Positions 26,826 to 35,903 of a stretch of DNA of 64,000 nt are shown here, piece by piece. Made by a program: the position numbers and the translations under genes. A model generated the notes under the pieces. That model did not search any database. It was given only the letters and a program-made list of their open reading frames with translations, and was not told where the DNA came from. How positions within the stretch are numbered: the stretch's first letter is position 1; each line of letters begins with the position of its first letter. The stretch spans positions 1 to 64,000 of the forward strand of contig JAYNHP010000003.1 in assembly GCA_038108155.1 (NCBI GenBank), in the 5' to 3' direction. The DNA comes from MED-G20 sp038108155. Lineage in GTDB: Bacteria; Bacteroidota; Bacteroidia; Flavobacteriales_D; Parvicellaceae.

Positions 26826-27774
26826 TAACGTTTAATTTTTCTCTGATTTGGTATTGGTTTCTATTTGGAGAATTTCTAGACAACATTTCTCCTAAAAAAC
26901 CAGCAAGAAAAAACTGAACTCCAATTATAATTGAAGTTAAGGCAATGTAAAACTCTGTTCTGTTGGCAATTAATTTTGCGCCCTTATCCAAAAATATTTT
27001 ATCAATTCCAATATAAATCAAAAAACTAAATCCAATTATGAAAACAAATATTCCCATGGTGCCAAATAGGTGCATTGGTCTTTTCCCAAACTTTCCAATA
27101 AAGGTAATACTGAATAAATCTAAAAAACCAAAAATAAAACGTTCTAATCCAAATTTAGTTTCTCCAAATTTCCTAGCTTGGTGCTTCACTACTTTTTCTG
27201 TAATATTTTGAAAGCCTGCCCATTTTGCAATTAATGGAATGTACCTATGCATCTCTCCATAAACTTCAATATTTTTAACCACATCAGACTTGTAAGCTTT
27301 AAGACCACAATTCATATCGTTAAGTTTAATTCCAGAAACTTTTCTTGTGACTGCATTGTATAATTTAGTAGGAATTGTTTTAGAAAGTGGATCTTTTCTA
27401 TCCTTTTTCCAACCAGAAACTATATCAAATCCATCTTTATTAATCATTTCATAAAGTTCTGGTATTTCATCTGGAGAATCCTGTAAATCCGCATCCATTG
27501 TAATTACAACATTTCCAATTGAAAGCTCAAAACCAATATTTAAAGCTGCAGATTTTCCGTAATTTCTTCTAAAAGAAACACCCTTTATATTTTTATTTTT
27601 GGATTGAAGATTATTAATTACTTCCCAAGAGTTGTCCTTACTTCCATCGTCAACAAAAATAAGCTCATATTTTAAATTTGATTGTACAACAACATTATCT
27701 ATCCAATCAGAAAGCTCTGGTAATGATTCTGATTCATTATAAAGTGGAACTACAATAGATAAGTCTAAATCCAT
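26818..27774 (-). CDS. Family 2 glycosyltransferase, polyprenyl-phosphate glycosyltransferase type
   Basis: A 318-residue GT2 enzyme with the GT-A motifs SIVVPLYNES (6-15), FVDDGSKDNSW near 40, and the DXD-type metal site MDADLQDSPDE near 92. A MNCGLKAYKSDVV segment lies near 154. The C-terminus has two membrane helices (about 235-258 and 278-302). This arrangement is that of DPM1/ArnC/GtrB-like enzymes, which load a sugar onto undecaprenyl phosphate. Its neighbour is a GT-B glycosyltransferase with an eight-base overlap. A -7 box stands only four bases before the ATG. Confidence 0.92.
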   Translation of the reverse strand: MDLDLSIVVPLYNESESLPELSDWIDNVVVQSNLKYELIFVDDGSKDNSWEVINNLQSKNKNIKGVSFRRNYGKSAALNIGFELSIGNVVITMDADLQDSPDEIPELYEMINKDGFDIVSGWKKDRKDPLSKTIPTKLYNAVTRKVSGIKLNDMNCGLKAYKSDVVKNIEVYGEMHRYIPLIAKWAGFQNITEKVVKHQARKFGETKFGLERFIFGFLDLFSITFIGKFGKRPMHLFGTMGIFVFIIGFSFLIYIGIDKIFLDKGAKLIANRTEFYIALTSIIIGVQFFLAGFLGEMLSRNSPNRNQYQIREKLNVNE

Positions 27775-27778
27775 ACGA

Positions 27779-27786
27779 CAAATATA
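27779..27786 (-). promoter_or_regulatory. Predicted -7 box TATATTTG for the glycosyltransferase pair
   Basis: Exact TAnnTTTG match on the minus strand, four bases before the ATG at 27774. If functional, the mRNA would be leaderless. Confidence 0.5.
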
Positions 27787-27908
27787 TTGAAGTTTATCAA
27801 TAGGATTTGTTAATTCTTTTTAATTAAATTTTTTATTTATTAGTATTAATAGAATTATATTGGGCAGCGAATAATTAAAGTCATCATTTTTTTAATTGTA
27901 AATTCTAG

Positions 27909-28631
27909 ATGAAAGCACTAATACTTAAAGAAATAAGATCTTATCTCAGTTCTATTATAGGTTATGCTGCTATTATTGTTTTCTTAATTAGCTCTGGATT
28001 TTTTGTATGGATACTTCCTGGAAATAATAACATTATTGATATGGGAGAATCTAGTTTACAAACATTTTTTTCACAAGCACCTGGGATTTTAATGTTTTTA
28101 TTCCCTGCATTTACCATGCGATGTTTTGCAGAAGAGACTAAAACCGGGACATTAGAACTATTAATAACCCAGCCAATATCCATATTCAAAATTATTCTTT
28201 CCAAATATCTTGCAGCTAGTTTTCTTGCGGTTTTAACAATATTACCTACTTTGATATATTATATTAGCGTCTATCAAATGGGGGAAATTGCAGGTAATAT
28301 TGACCATCCTTCGACAATTGGTGGTTACCTAGGTCTTTTATTACTCAGTATTACCTATGTTGCAATTGGAATTTTAGCATCTAGTCTATCGAAAAATCAG
28401 GTAATTGGTTTTCTATTAGGGTTATTCTTCAATTTTATTATCTATGTTGGCTTTTCCTATTTTGCAGTATTTGTTGGCGATCCTTTAGATTATTATTTTA
28501 TGAATTTAAGCATGCTAGATCATTTCAATGCTTTACAAAGAGGGATTATCGATTCTAGAGATATTGCATACTTTTTATCAGTTATATTTTTTACACTCTA
28601 TCTTACAAAAATAGTATTGAAGAAAAAGTAA
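27909..28631 (+). CDS. gldF: Gliding-motility ABC transporter permease GldF
   Basis: A six-helix ABC-2-type permease of 240 residues. The cytoplasmic loop CFAEETKTGTLELLITQPIS (about 75-94) is the characteristic segment of GldF and NosY-like permeases. In Flavobacterium johnsoniae GldF and GldG form an ABC transporter with the ATPase GldA that is required for gliding. gldA is not in this window. gldG starts directly after the stop codon with no gap, so the two are co-translated. Confidence 0.92.
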   Translation: MKALILKEIRSYLSSIIGYAAIIVFLISSGFFVWILPGNNNIIDMGESSLQTFFSQAPGILMFLFPAFTMRCFAEETKTGTLELLITQPISIFKIILSKYLAASFLAVLTILPTLIYYISVYQMGEIAGNIDHPSTIGGYLGLLLLSITYVAIGILASSLSKNQVIGFLLGLFFNFIIYVGFSYFAVFVGDPLDYYFMNLSMLDHFNALQRGIIDSRDIAYFLSVIFFTLYLTKIVLKKK

Positions 28632-30554
28632 ATGAAAAAGGTTTATTTAAAATATAAGAACATTTTAAATCTATTATTAGTCGTTAGCTCACTAGCTATT
28701 TTCAATATAGTAGCAAATCAAATATTTTTTAGGATAGATTTATCTTCAGATAAAGTCCACTCATTATCTCCAAAAACAAAAAATCTTTTATTAAATCTTG
28801 AGGACATAATTACTGCAGATGTTTATCTTGATGGAGATTTTCCTGCAGAAATTGAAAAACTTAAAAAAGCCCTTTCAGAAAAGTTAGATGAATTTAAAGC
28901 TTTTGGTGGAGAAAATTTTAAAGTTAATTTCATAAATCTTGATGAGGATCCTGAACTTGCAAAAGAATTCAAAAATCAGGTTTTTAATGACGGTTTAGAT
29001 TACAGTGACATATTAATTTCGAGAGATAGCAAACAAGAAGTTGTTAGAATCTGGCCGGGAATTATACTAAGAATGGGAGATCAATTTAAAGCTGTTCAAC
29101 TTTTACAAAAAGGTAAATTTCCAATCTCTCAAGTTATTATCAATCATTTCAACGACCAATTGGAGTACAACTTAATTCTTGGAATAAATAACCTCTTAAA
29201 ACCAGCTACTAAAAAAATTAAGTTTTTAAGAGGGCATGGTGAACTTGACAATGCAGATGCGTGGATAATAAGAGATCAACTTATAAAAAATTACGATGTT
29301 GACACCTTAAGAATCAAACAATTAAAAGTGAAATTTTATAATGAAACTATTGAAATTTCAAATAATAAATACGATTCTTTAATTAAAAACAAAATAGATT
29401 CTATTTACATTTCTGAAAGAGCAATACCAGTTTTTGATGAATTTGGTAATCCAAATAAAAATGCAAGAAGATATATTACTAAAACATTTCAGAATAAAGA
29501 AATATCTAAAAACATGAAAGATATTTCAAAAATTAGCGAAGACCTAGATGTCTTAGATGAAACCGACCTATTAATAATAGCCAAGCCAAAAACCTCTTTT
29601 TCAGAGAAAGAATTATTCATAATTGACCAATACATTATGAATGGAGGAAAAATTATTTGGATGGTAGATATGTTGGAGGTAAATGAATCTGAATTAGCAG
29701 ACACAAATATAACTTATGCTAGGCCTTTAAAACACCAATTACAACAGTTTCTATTTAAATATGGTGCAAGGTTTAATGTAAATATGGTAAATGATGTGAG
29801 ATGCTCTCCAGTAATTAGAGAAGATGGATTAGGCCGAATTCCAAATTGGTATTTTTATCCATTATTATATTTAGACAAACCATCCATATATTTAAATAAT
29901 GTTGGACCAATAAAAACAAGATATGTTTGTTCAATTGATACAGTTGGAGTTGATAACATTAAAAAGACTGCATTATTAAAGTCATCTCCTGAATATAAAA
30001 TATTGAGGCAAACTTCTGTTAATTATCAAAATTTATACAATTACAATCCAAGAAATTTTGATATTGAAATAAAAAATGAAGTTCCAGTTTCAGCATGGTT
30101 GTTTGAAGGAGTTTTTAAATCAAATTATGAAAATAGGGCTGTAAGTAAAGATTTTAAAAAATTCATTTCCAATCCTATTGTAAATTTCAAATCAAAAAGT
30201 AAGGAAACCAAAATGATTTTTATTGGGGACGGGGATTTGATAAGAAATGATTTTATAAAAGCGGATAATCAAATTAAGCCTGTTCTGCTTTCCTTTGAAA
30301 GTGCAGACTATGGAACACCTGAATTTTTTCCTAGATATGGCAATGAGGTATTTTTTCTTAACCTTATAGATGAACTATTAGATAGGAGCGAACTTATTCC
30401 TCTAAGATCAAAAATGAATATGCCAAGACTTCTTAAAAAAGAAATTTTTGGACAAAGAAATTTTTGGCAACTTATTAATATTTTGATTCCTTTAATAGTA
30501 GTAATTATTATTGGACTAATTAATCAATTTAGGAGAAAAAAGAAATATGCATAA
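28632..30554 (+). CDS. gldG: Gliding-motility ABC transporter component GldG
   Basis: A 640-residue membrane-anchored protein with one N-terminal helix (about 12-34), a large periplasmic region and a C-terminal helix (about 612-632) followed by a basic tail. The segment RIDLSSDKVHSLSPKT near 34-49 and the conserved region around residues 190-215 with FLRGHGELD are typical of GldG. A DUF4350-like stretch near 310-345 (LLIIAKPKTSFSEKE, IIWMVDM) is also present. It immediately follows gldF and overlaps the next lipoprotein gene by eight bases. Confidence 0.92.
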   Translation: MKKVYLKYKNILNLLLVVSSLAIFNIVANQIFFRIDLSSDKVHSLSPKTKNLLLNLEDIITADVYLDGDFPAEIEKLKKALSEKLDEFKAFGGENFKVNFINLDEDPELAKEFKNQVFNDGLDYSDILISRDSKQEVVRIWPGIILRMGDQFKAVQLLQKGKFPISQVIINHFNDQLEYNLILGINNLLKPATKKIKFLRGHGELDNADAWIIRDQLIKNYDVDTLRIKQLKVKFYNETIEISNNKYDSLIKNKIDSIYISERAIPVFDEFGNPNKNARRYITKTFQNKEISKNMKDISKISEDLDVLDETDLLIIAKPKTSFSEKELFIIDQYIMNGGKIIWMVDMLEVNESELADTNITYARPLKHQLQQFLFKYGARFNVNMVNDVRCSPVIREDGLGRIPNWYFYPLLYLDKPSIYLNNVGPIKTRYVCSIDTVGVDNIKKTALLKSSPEYKILRQTSVNYQNLYNYNPRNFDIEIKNEVPVSAWLFEGVFKSNYENRAVSKDFKKFISNPIVNFKSKSKETKMIFIGDGDLIRNDFIKADNQIKPVLLSFESADYGTPEFFPRYGNEVFFLNLIDELLDRSELIPLRSKMNMPRLLKKEIFGQRNFWQLINILIPLIVVIIIGLINQFRRKKKYA

Positions 30555-31542
30555 GAATGTTTTTAAAGTAACCTTTTATGGTTTATTAATTTCTGGTCTA
30601 TTTAGTTGCAATAATAAAAACAGCTACTACGATCTAAAAGATTTTGCAATTAAAGACACCTCGAAGATTATTAAGTTTAAAATTTCAGATACTGAAGATA
30701 ACAGCATTGTAATTTCAAGAAATGTCAATTCCAATAAATGGATACTAGAAGGTTCTAAATACACCGCAAATAAATCAAGTGTTGATTTGTTAATGGAAAC
30801 ATTTTACAGAATTCGAGTAAAACAAGATGTACCTAAATCTGCCTTAAATACGGTTATTAATCGTCTTTCTGTTAGACATAAGAAAGTAGAAGTATTTTTC
30901 GAAAATGAAAAGCCATTCAAAACATGGTTTATTGGCTCTCCTACACAAGATCATTTAGGGACCTATATGTTACTTCAGAATGAAGATAAAAAAAGTTCGA
31001 AACCTTATATTACCTATAAACCTGGAATGTATGGATCGCTGGATGTTAGATTTTTTACAGATTGGAAAGGATGGAGATCTCCTCGATTATTTAATTATCA
31101 AAATCCCAAGAGAATTAAAAATATTTCTTTGAAGTTCTCTGAAAAACCTAAAGAAAGTTATACTATATCTAATAAAAATAATACCATTAAATTATTTGAC
31201 TTAGACAATAAAGAATTAAGCAACTATGATACTGTTCAGGTAAAGCATTATTTATCTCACTTTGAAAATGTTAGTTACAATAAAATCATGTTTGAAAAAC
31301 AAAATATTATAGACTCTATTTTTAAAAGTGAGCCGCATTATTATTTTGAGTTAACAGATTCTTCAAATAAAGTTACTAAAGTTGAATTTTGGAAAATTAA
31401 AGATATTGATTCTCCAACAGGTTGGGATGCAGAACATGGATATATTCGTGTAAATAATAACAATGAGCTTTTAAGAGCCCAATATTTCAACTGGGAAATT
31501 TTATTTAAACCCCTTAGTTTTTACACTAGGAGATATTATTAA
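30547..31542 (+). CDS. DUF4340-like lipoprotein downstream of gldG
   Basis: A 331-residue predicted lipoprotein. The N-terminus has a signal peptide ending in a lipobox LFSC with Cys21. The remainder is beta-rich and resembles DUF4340 proteins, which commonly accompany GldF/GldG-type transporters. A WILEGSKYTANKSSVDLLME segment near 59-78 and a WKIKDIDSPTGWDAEHGYIRV segment near 280 are notable. The eight-base overlap with gldG suggests it belongs to the same envelope complex. Its function is not known. Confidence 0.8.
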   Translation: MHKNVFKVTFYGLLISGLFSCNNKNSYYDLKDFAIKDTSKIIKFKISDTEDNSIVISRNVNSNKWILEGSKYTANKSSVDLLMETFYRIRVKQDVPKSALNTVINRLSVRHKKVEVFFENEKPFKTWFIGSPTQDHLGTYMLLQNEDKKSSKPYITYKPGMYGSLDVRFFTDWKGWRSPRLFNYQNPKRIKNISLKFSEKPKESYTISNKNNTIKLFDLDNKELSNYDTVQVKHYLSHFENVSYNKIMFEKQNIIDSIFKSEPHYYFELTDSSNKVTKVEFWKIKDIDSPTGWDAEHGYIRVNNNNELLRAQYFNWEILFKPLSFYTRRYY

Positions 31543-31559
31543 TTAGGTGTTAATAAATA

Positions 31560-31615
31560 AGGTTAATACTAATAGCATATTATTAATACTATTCTGATAT
31601 TTATGCCATTAACCT
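31560..31615. repeat. Direct and inverted repeats in the dnaN leader
   Basis: Eight-base inverted arms AGGTTAAT (31560-31567) and ATTAACCT (31608-31615) enclose two copies of TTAATACTA (31563-31571 and 31583-31591) spaced exactly 20 bases, about two helical turns. All lie within 65 bases before dnaN. Could be an operator array. Confidence 0.4.
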
Positions 31616-31622
31616 ATTTATT

Positions 31623-32738
31623 ATGAAGTTTATAGTTTCAAGCCAAGTATTATTAAAACAATTACAATCCATTGGTGGAGTTCTTAATAGTTCTAATACC
31701 CTTCCAATTTTAGATAACTTTTTATTCGAAATTCAAGATCAGAAACTCACCATATCGTGTTCAGATTTAGAGTCTACAATGACATCTACAATTTCTATTG
31801 ATGCAAAAAGTGAAGGTAGTATTGCCATTCCAGCAAAAATGTTATTAGATATTTTAAAAACATTTCCTAACCATCCCCTAACCTTCTCTATTGATGATAA
31901 AATGGGTGTAGAAATTTCTTCTGATTATGGAAAGTATAAATTAAGTGGTTATTCAGGTACGGAATTCCCTAAATCTCCAGTAATTGAAGCACCTTCAACT
32001 GTTACTATTAGCAGTCATATTTTTCAAAGAGCTATTGAAAAAACAATTTTTGCTTCGGGAAATGATGATTTAAGACCTGTAATGAGTGGTATATTTGTTC
32101 AATTATCCGAATCTGAGTTAACATTTGTTGCCACTGATGCTCATAAATTAGTTAGATATACAAGAAATGATGTTAAATCTTCTGCTGCTGCATCATTTAT
32201 TGTCCCAAAAAAACCAATGAATTTACTGAAAGGGTTGCTTCAAAATTTTGAAGGTGAGGTAACTATTAAATACAATGAATCCAATGCTAGTATTGCATTC
32301 AATGATATTTTACTTACATGTAGATTAGTTGATGGAAAATATCCAAATTACGATGCTGTTATTCCAAAAGAAAACCCAAACAGATTGACTGTAGATAGAA
32401 ATGCTTTTTTTCAATCCATTAAACGAGTAAGCATTTTCGCTAATAAAACTACTCATCAGGTAAGATTAAAAATTAATGGAAGTGAATTGAATATTAGTGC
32501 TGAAGACGTTGACTTCTCTAACGAAGCTAATGAAAGATTAACATGTTCTTATCAGGGTGAATCCATAGAAATTGGTTTTAATTCAAGGTTCTTAAACGAA
32601 ATGCTTCAAAATATTGATTCTGACAATGTTATATTCGAGCTTAGCGCACCCAATAGAGCGGGTATTTTAATTCCAGATAATAGTGAAGATGGTGAAGATA
32701 TTTTAATGTTGGTAATGCCTGTAATGCTAAATTCTTAA
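31623..32738 (+). CDS. dnaN: DNA polymerase III beta subunit (sliding clamp)
   Basis: The ring-shaped processivity factor of the replicative polymerase. The 371 residues form three DNA-clamp domains. Typical segments are SGTEFPKSP near 117, the ATDAHKLVRY strand near 176, and the C-terminal PNRAGILIP and LMLVMPVML segments forming the partner-binding cleft. It follows the gldF-gldG-lipoprotein genes, an order known in Flavobacteria, rather than dnaA as in many other phyla. Its 3' end overlaps rocD tail-to-tail by four bases. Confidence 0.97.
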   Translation: MKFIVSSQVLLKQLQSIGGVLNSSNTLPILDNFLFEIQDQKLTISCSDLESTMTSTISIDAKSEGSIAIPAKMLLDILKTFPNHPLTFSIDDKMGVEISSDYGKYKLSGYSGTEFPKSPVIEAPSTVTISSHIFQRAIEKTIFASGNDDLRPVMSGIFVQLSESELTFVATDAHKLVRYTRNDVKSSAAASFIVPKKPMNLLKGLLQNFEGEVTIKYNESNASIAFNDILLTCRLVDGKYPNYDAVIPKENPNRLTVDRNAFFQSIKRVSIFANKTTHQVRLKINGSELNISAEDVDFSNEANERLTCSYQGESIEIGFNSRFLNEMLQNIDSDNVIFELSAPNRAGILIPDNSEDGEDILMLVMPVMLNS

Positions 32739-33964
32739 TCCAACTTATAACCCTTTAAAGTATCGATGATAATTTTTATACAGTCGTCTAACTGATTTTT
32801 AGTTATTGTTAATGGTGGAGCAAACCTTATAATATTTCCATGGGTAGGCTTAGCTAATAGTCCATTATTTTTCATTTCAAGACATATATTCCAAGCAGTT
32901 TTGCTTTCTTCTGTATCATTAATTACAATGGCATTGAGAAGTCCTTTTCCTCTTACCAATTTGACTATTGGAGAATCTTTAATAAACTTATTTAATTCTT
33001 CTCTAAAATATTCTCCTAGGTCATAAGCATTTTCTGCAAGATCTTCTTCAATAATAACCTCTAAAGCTGCTTTTGCAACTGCACAAGCCAACGGATTACC
33101 TCCAAATGTAGAACCATGTTCTCCAGGCTTTATGCACATCATCACCTCATCATTTGCTAAAACTGCTGAAACAGGAAATACACCACCAGAAAGTGCTTTT
33201 CCAAGAATAAGTATATCTGGTTTGGCATTTTCATAATCTGAAGCCAATAATTTACCTGTTCTCCCTATTCCTGTTTGAACTTCATCTGCAATAAAAAGCA
33301 CATTATACTTATCACATAGGCGTCTAACTCCTTCTAAATAGCCTTCGTCAGGAACTACAACACCAGCTTCGCCCTGAATAGGTTCGACCATAAAAGCTGC
33401 AACATTAAAATCTTTTAATTCTTTTTCCAATGCCTCTAAATTATTATAAGGAATTAAGTCATATCCAGGCATATAGGGACCAAAATCTTTGAAAGAAAGT
33501 GGATCGTCTGAAGATGAAATTGCTGCTAATGTTCTACCCCAGAAATTGCCTCTGGCAAAAATTATTCGAGCTTTATTTTCTGGAATTCCTTTTTTTAAAT
33601 AGCCCCATTTTCTAGCCAACTTATTGGCAGTTTCTCCTCCTTCAACACCTGTATTCATGGGTAAAACTTTGTCGTAATCAAACAATTCACAAATGAATTT
33701 TTCGTAAGGGCCAAGTGCAGAGTTGTAAAATGCTCTACTTGTTAAGGTTAATTTCTTAGACTGGTTAATTAATGCATTAATGATTTTGGGATGACAGTGG
33801 CCTTGATTAACAGCAGAATAGGCACTTAAAAAATCAAAATATTTTTTCCCTTCACAATCCCATACATATACCCCTTCTCCCCTTTCCAATACTACTGGAA
33901 GTGGATGATAATTATGAGCACCAAAATCATTTTCAAGTTGCATTAATGAAGTAGAATCTGTCAT
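32735..33964 (-). CDS. rocD: Ornithine aminotransferase
   Basis: Converts ornithine and 2-oxoglutarate to glutamate semialdehyde and glutamate, linking arginine breakdown to proline. A 409-residue class III PLP aminotransferase with LERGEGVYVWDCEGKKYFDF (about 25-44), the MNTGVEGGETANKLARKWGY cofactor region near 103-122, the EPIQGEAGV segment near 194, the FIADEVQTGIGRTGK region near 226, the Schiff-base lysine in ILGKALSGG near 255, and GSTFGGNPLACAVA near 283. The fit is to ornithine aminotransferase rather than acetylornithine aminotransferase. A -7 box lies 13 bases upstream. Confidence 0.93.
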   Translation of the reverse strand: MTDSTSLMQLENDFGAHNYHPLPVVLERGEGVYVWDCEGKKYFDFLSAYSAVNQGHCHPKIINALINQSKKLTLTSRAFYNSALGPYEKFICELFDYDKVLPMNTGVEGGETANKLARKWGYLKKGIPENKARIIFARGNFWGRTLAAISSSDDPLSFKDFGPYMPGYDLIPYNNLEALEKELKDFNVAAFMVEPIQGEAGVVVPDEGYLEGVRRLCDKYNVLFIADEVQTGIGRTGKLLASDYENAKPDILILGKALSGGVFPVSAVLANDEVMMCIKPGEHGSTFGGNPLACAVAKAALEVIIEEDLAENAYDLGEYFREELNKFIKDSPIVKLVRGKGLLNAIVINDTEESKTAWNICLEMKNNGLLAKPTHGNIIRFAPPLTITKNQLDDCIKIIIDTLKGYKLD

Positions 33965-33977
33965 ATTATTTTTTTGA

Positions 33978-33985
33978 CAAATATA
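33978..33985 (-). promoter_or_regulatory. Predicted -7 box TATATTTG for rocD
   Basis: Exact TAnnTTTG match on the minus strand, 13 bases before the ATG at 33964. Confidence 0.55.
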
Positions 33986-34058
33986 ATAATTCGTTTCTTG
34001 AAGAGAATTAATTTTTTAAATAAGTGATATTTAAAGTATAATTAATTTTCTTTGTATA

Positions 34059-34862
34059 ATGTCAATACCAAAGTCCATCAATTCATCTAGAAAAAAAATC
34101 ATTTCATCTACTGGAAAAGCATTAAAAGATTTTTCAATGATTGAACATGGAGATAAAATAATGGTTTGTATTTCAGGTGGTAAAGACAGCTATACAATGC
34201 TTGAAATGTTCATACATTTTCAGAAATATGGTGATATAGATTTTGATTTTATTGTTGTTAACATGGATCAAAAGCAACCTGGTTTCCCTACAGAAGTGTT
34301 GCCAAAATATTTATCCAACCTTAATGTCAATTTTAAAATTATTGAAAAAGATACTTACAGTATTGTTAAAGATAAAATTCCAGAGGGAAAAACAATGTGT
34401 AGTTTGTGCTCCAGATTAAGAAGAGGAACACTATATGACGAAGCAAGAGAACTTAATTGTAATAAAATTGCTTTAGGTCATCATATGGACGATATTATTG
34501 AAACCTACTTCTTGAATTTGTTTTTTAGTGGTAAAATGGAGGCTATGCCTCCAAAGTATTTGATAGATAAAAGAGATTTAATTGTAATAAGACCACTGGC
34601 CTACTGTAAAGAGGAAGAAATACAAGAATTTTCTGAATTAGCAAAACATCCTATAATTCCTTGTAACTTATGTGGTTCGCAAACCAATCTTCAAAGGAAG
34701 AAAATAAAAGCACTAATCAAAGAATGGGAGCTTACTTACCCAAATAGAAAAGCAATAATATTTAGGGCTTTACAAAACATCTCACCTTCTCATATGTTAG
34801 ATAGAAATATCTTCAATTTTGAAAATCTTCAAGCGGTAGAAGATTCCAACCTATTTGTTTGA
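34059..34862 (+). CDS. TtcA-like tRNA 2-thiolation protein (PP-loop ATPase)
   Basis: A 267-residue PP-loop enzyme of the TtcA/TtuA group. It has the ATP-pyrophosphatase motif SGGKDS at 39-44, a CSLC pair (Cys114, Cys117) and a CNLC pair (Cys202, Cys205). In this group such cysteines hold an iron-sulfur cluster used to thiolate cytidine 32 of tRNA. The ALGHHMDDIIETYFLNLFF segment (138-156) is the second family signature. The likely role is 2-thiocytidine formation at position 32. Its last 12 bases overlap the convergent porQ. Confidence 0.9.
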   Translation: MSIPKSINSSRKKIISSTGKALKDFSMIEHGDKIMVCISGGKDSYTMLEMFIHFQKYGDIDFDFIVVNMDQKQPGFPTEVLPKYLSNLNVNFKIIEKDTYSIVKDKIPEGKTMCSLCSRLRRGTLYDEARELNCNKIALGHHMDDIIETYFLNLFFSGKMEAMPPKYLIDKRDLIVIRPLAYCKEEEIQEFSELAKHPIIPCNLCGSQTNLQRKKIKALIKEWELTYPNRKAIIFRALQNISPSHMLDRNIFNFENLQAVEDSNLFV

Positions 34863-35870
34863 AAAAGATTTTAATTGTTTAATAACAGTAATATTATTAG
34901 AGGTTCCAGCAAAATGGTACTTTGAATTAGAGTAATTAATCATTAGGCTTTTCACTTTAAAACCAACACCCCAAGAAATTCCTGTTGTTCCTGGTCTAGA
35001 TTCTGGTTGAAGAATATTTCTTGATAAAAAATCATAGCCTAATCTCACATTGAAATTCTTTGAAAATAAAAATTCAGTTCCTATTACAATATGATTGAAA
35101 AAGTCAGAGAACAATTGATTAATTTGAATTGTACTTTGTGTAATTGTTTGTGAATTTGATGAAAAACTCCATCTATTTAAATGATGATAGGATAAATGAA
35201 ATCTTATTGGAGCATGTTTTAATTTGGTATTTATTCCTAAAACAGAATTAAATGGTAATTTATTTTTGGTGTTAGATTCTTGATAGCTTTTAATAGAAGT
35301 TCCAATATTACTAAATAATAAATATCCGCCTAACTGCTTTTGCTCATCAAAATAAGTTAGACTGACATCTGAGCCAATAGCAAATGATTTGTATTGTTCA
35401 AAAACAGAACCAAGAAATTTTAAATTAAAGCCAATTTGAATAATATCATTTAACTTTTTAGAATGGCCTAATTGAAATATCCAATCGCTTGCTGTAAATG
35501 AATTTCCCAAAGAATTTCCTGATGGAGTATAATATTCAAAATCTCCGTAGTTATTATAAAACAAAGAGGCAGAAAAAATACCTTTTTCTTTTAATTTGAA
35601 ATTGTAATTAACCATCCCAAAATCAGAATCTGCAAAATGATTGTTATAATTAATCACCAACTGATTATCGTGAGAAGAAAGAAGATTTGATGGAAGAAAT
35701 ATAGCTGTTGATGCATCCTTCGAGTCAAATACACCTATTGGGTATCCTCCAAGAGAAGAATTTCTAGACGTACAATTGTTGTTAAGAATAGAATAGGATG
35801 TAAATGCTTGTTGAGAAAAGCAAAAACTTGCAATTAAAATTAAAATGATTAAAAGTCTTAATCTAAACAT
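34851..35870 (-). CDS. porQ: Type IX secretion system protein PorQ
   Basis: A 339-residue outer-membrane beta-barrel protein with a signal peptide (about 1-20, ending in FCFSQQ) and alternating hydrophobic beta strands through to the C-terminus. The early SRNSSLGG segment (near 36), the ASTAIFLPSNL region and the terminal barrel strands resemble PorQ. In Porphyromonas, PorQ works with PorV, PorU and PorZ in the attachment complex that processes T9SS cargo. It fits with the sorting-domain proteins at 11.9 and 37.0 kb. It is followed, tail-to-tail, by the ttcA-like gene with a 12-base overlap. Confidence 0.85.
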   Translation of the reverse strand: MFRLRLLIILILIASFCFSQQAFTSYSILNNNCTSRNSSLGGYPIGVFDSKDASTAIFLPSNLLSSHDNQLVINYNNHFADSDFGMVNYNFKLKEKGIFSASLFYNNYGDFEYYTPSGNSLGNSFTASDWIFQLGHSKKLNDIIQIGFNLKFLGSVFEQYKSFAIGSDVSLTYFDEQKQLGGYLLFSNIGTSIKSYQESNTKNKLPFNSVLGINTKLKHAPIRFHLSYHHLNRWSFSSNSQTITQSTIQINQLFSDFFNHIVIGTEFLFSKNFNVRLGYDFLSRNILQPESRPGTTGISWGVGFKVKSLMINYSNSKYHFAGTSNNITVIKQLKSFSNK

Positions 35871-35903
35871 AAAACAACAACGAATTAAATAGAATTTTAT
35901 TAT

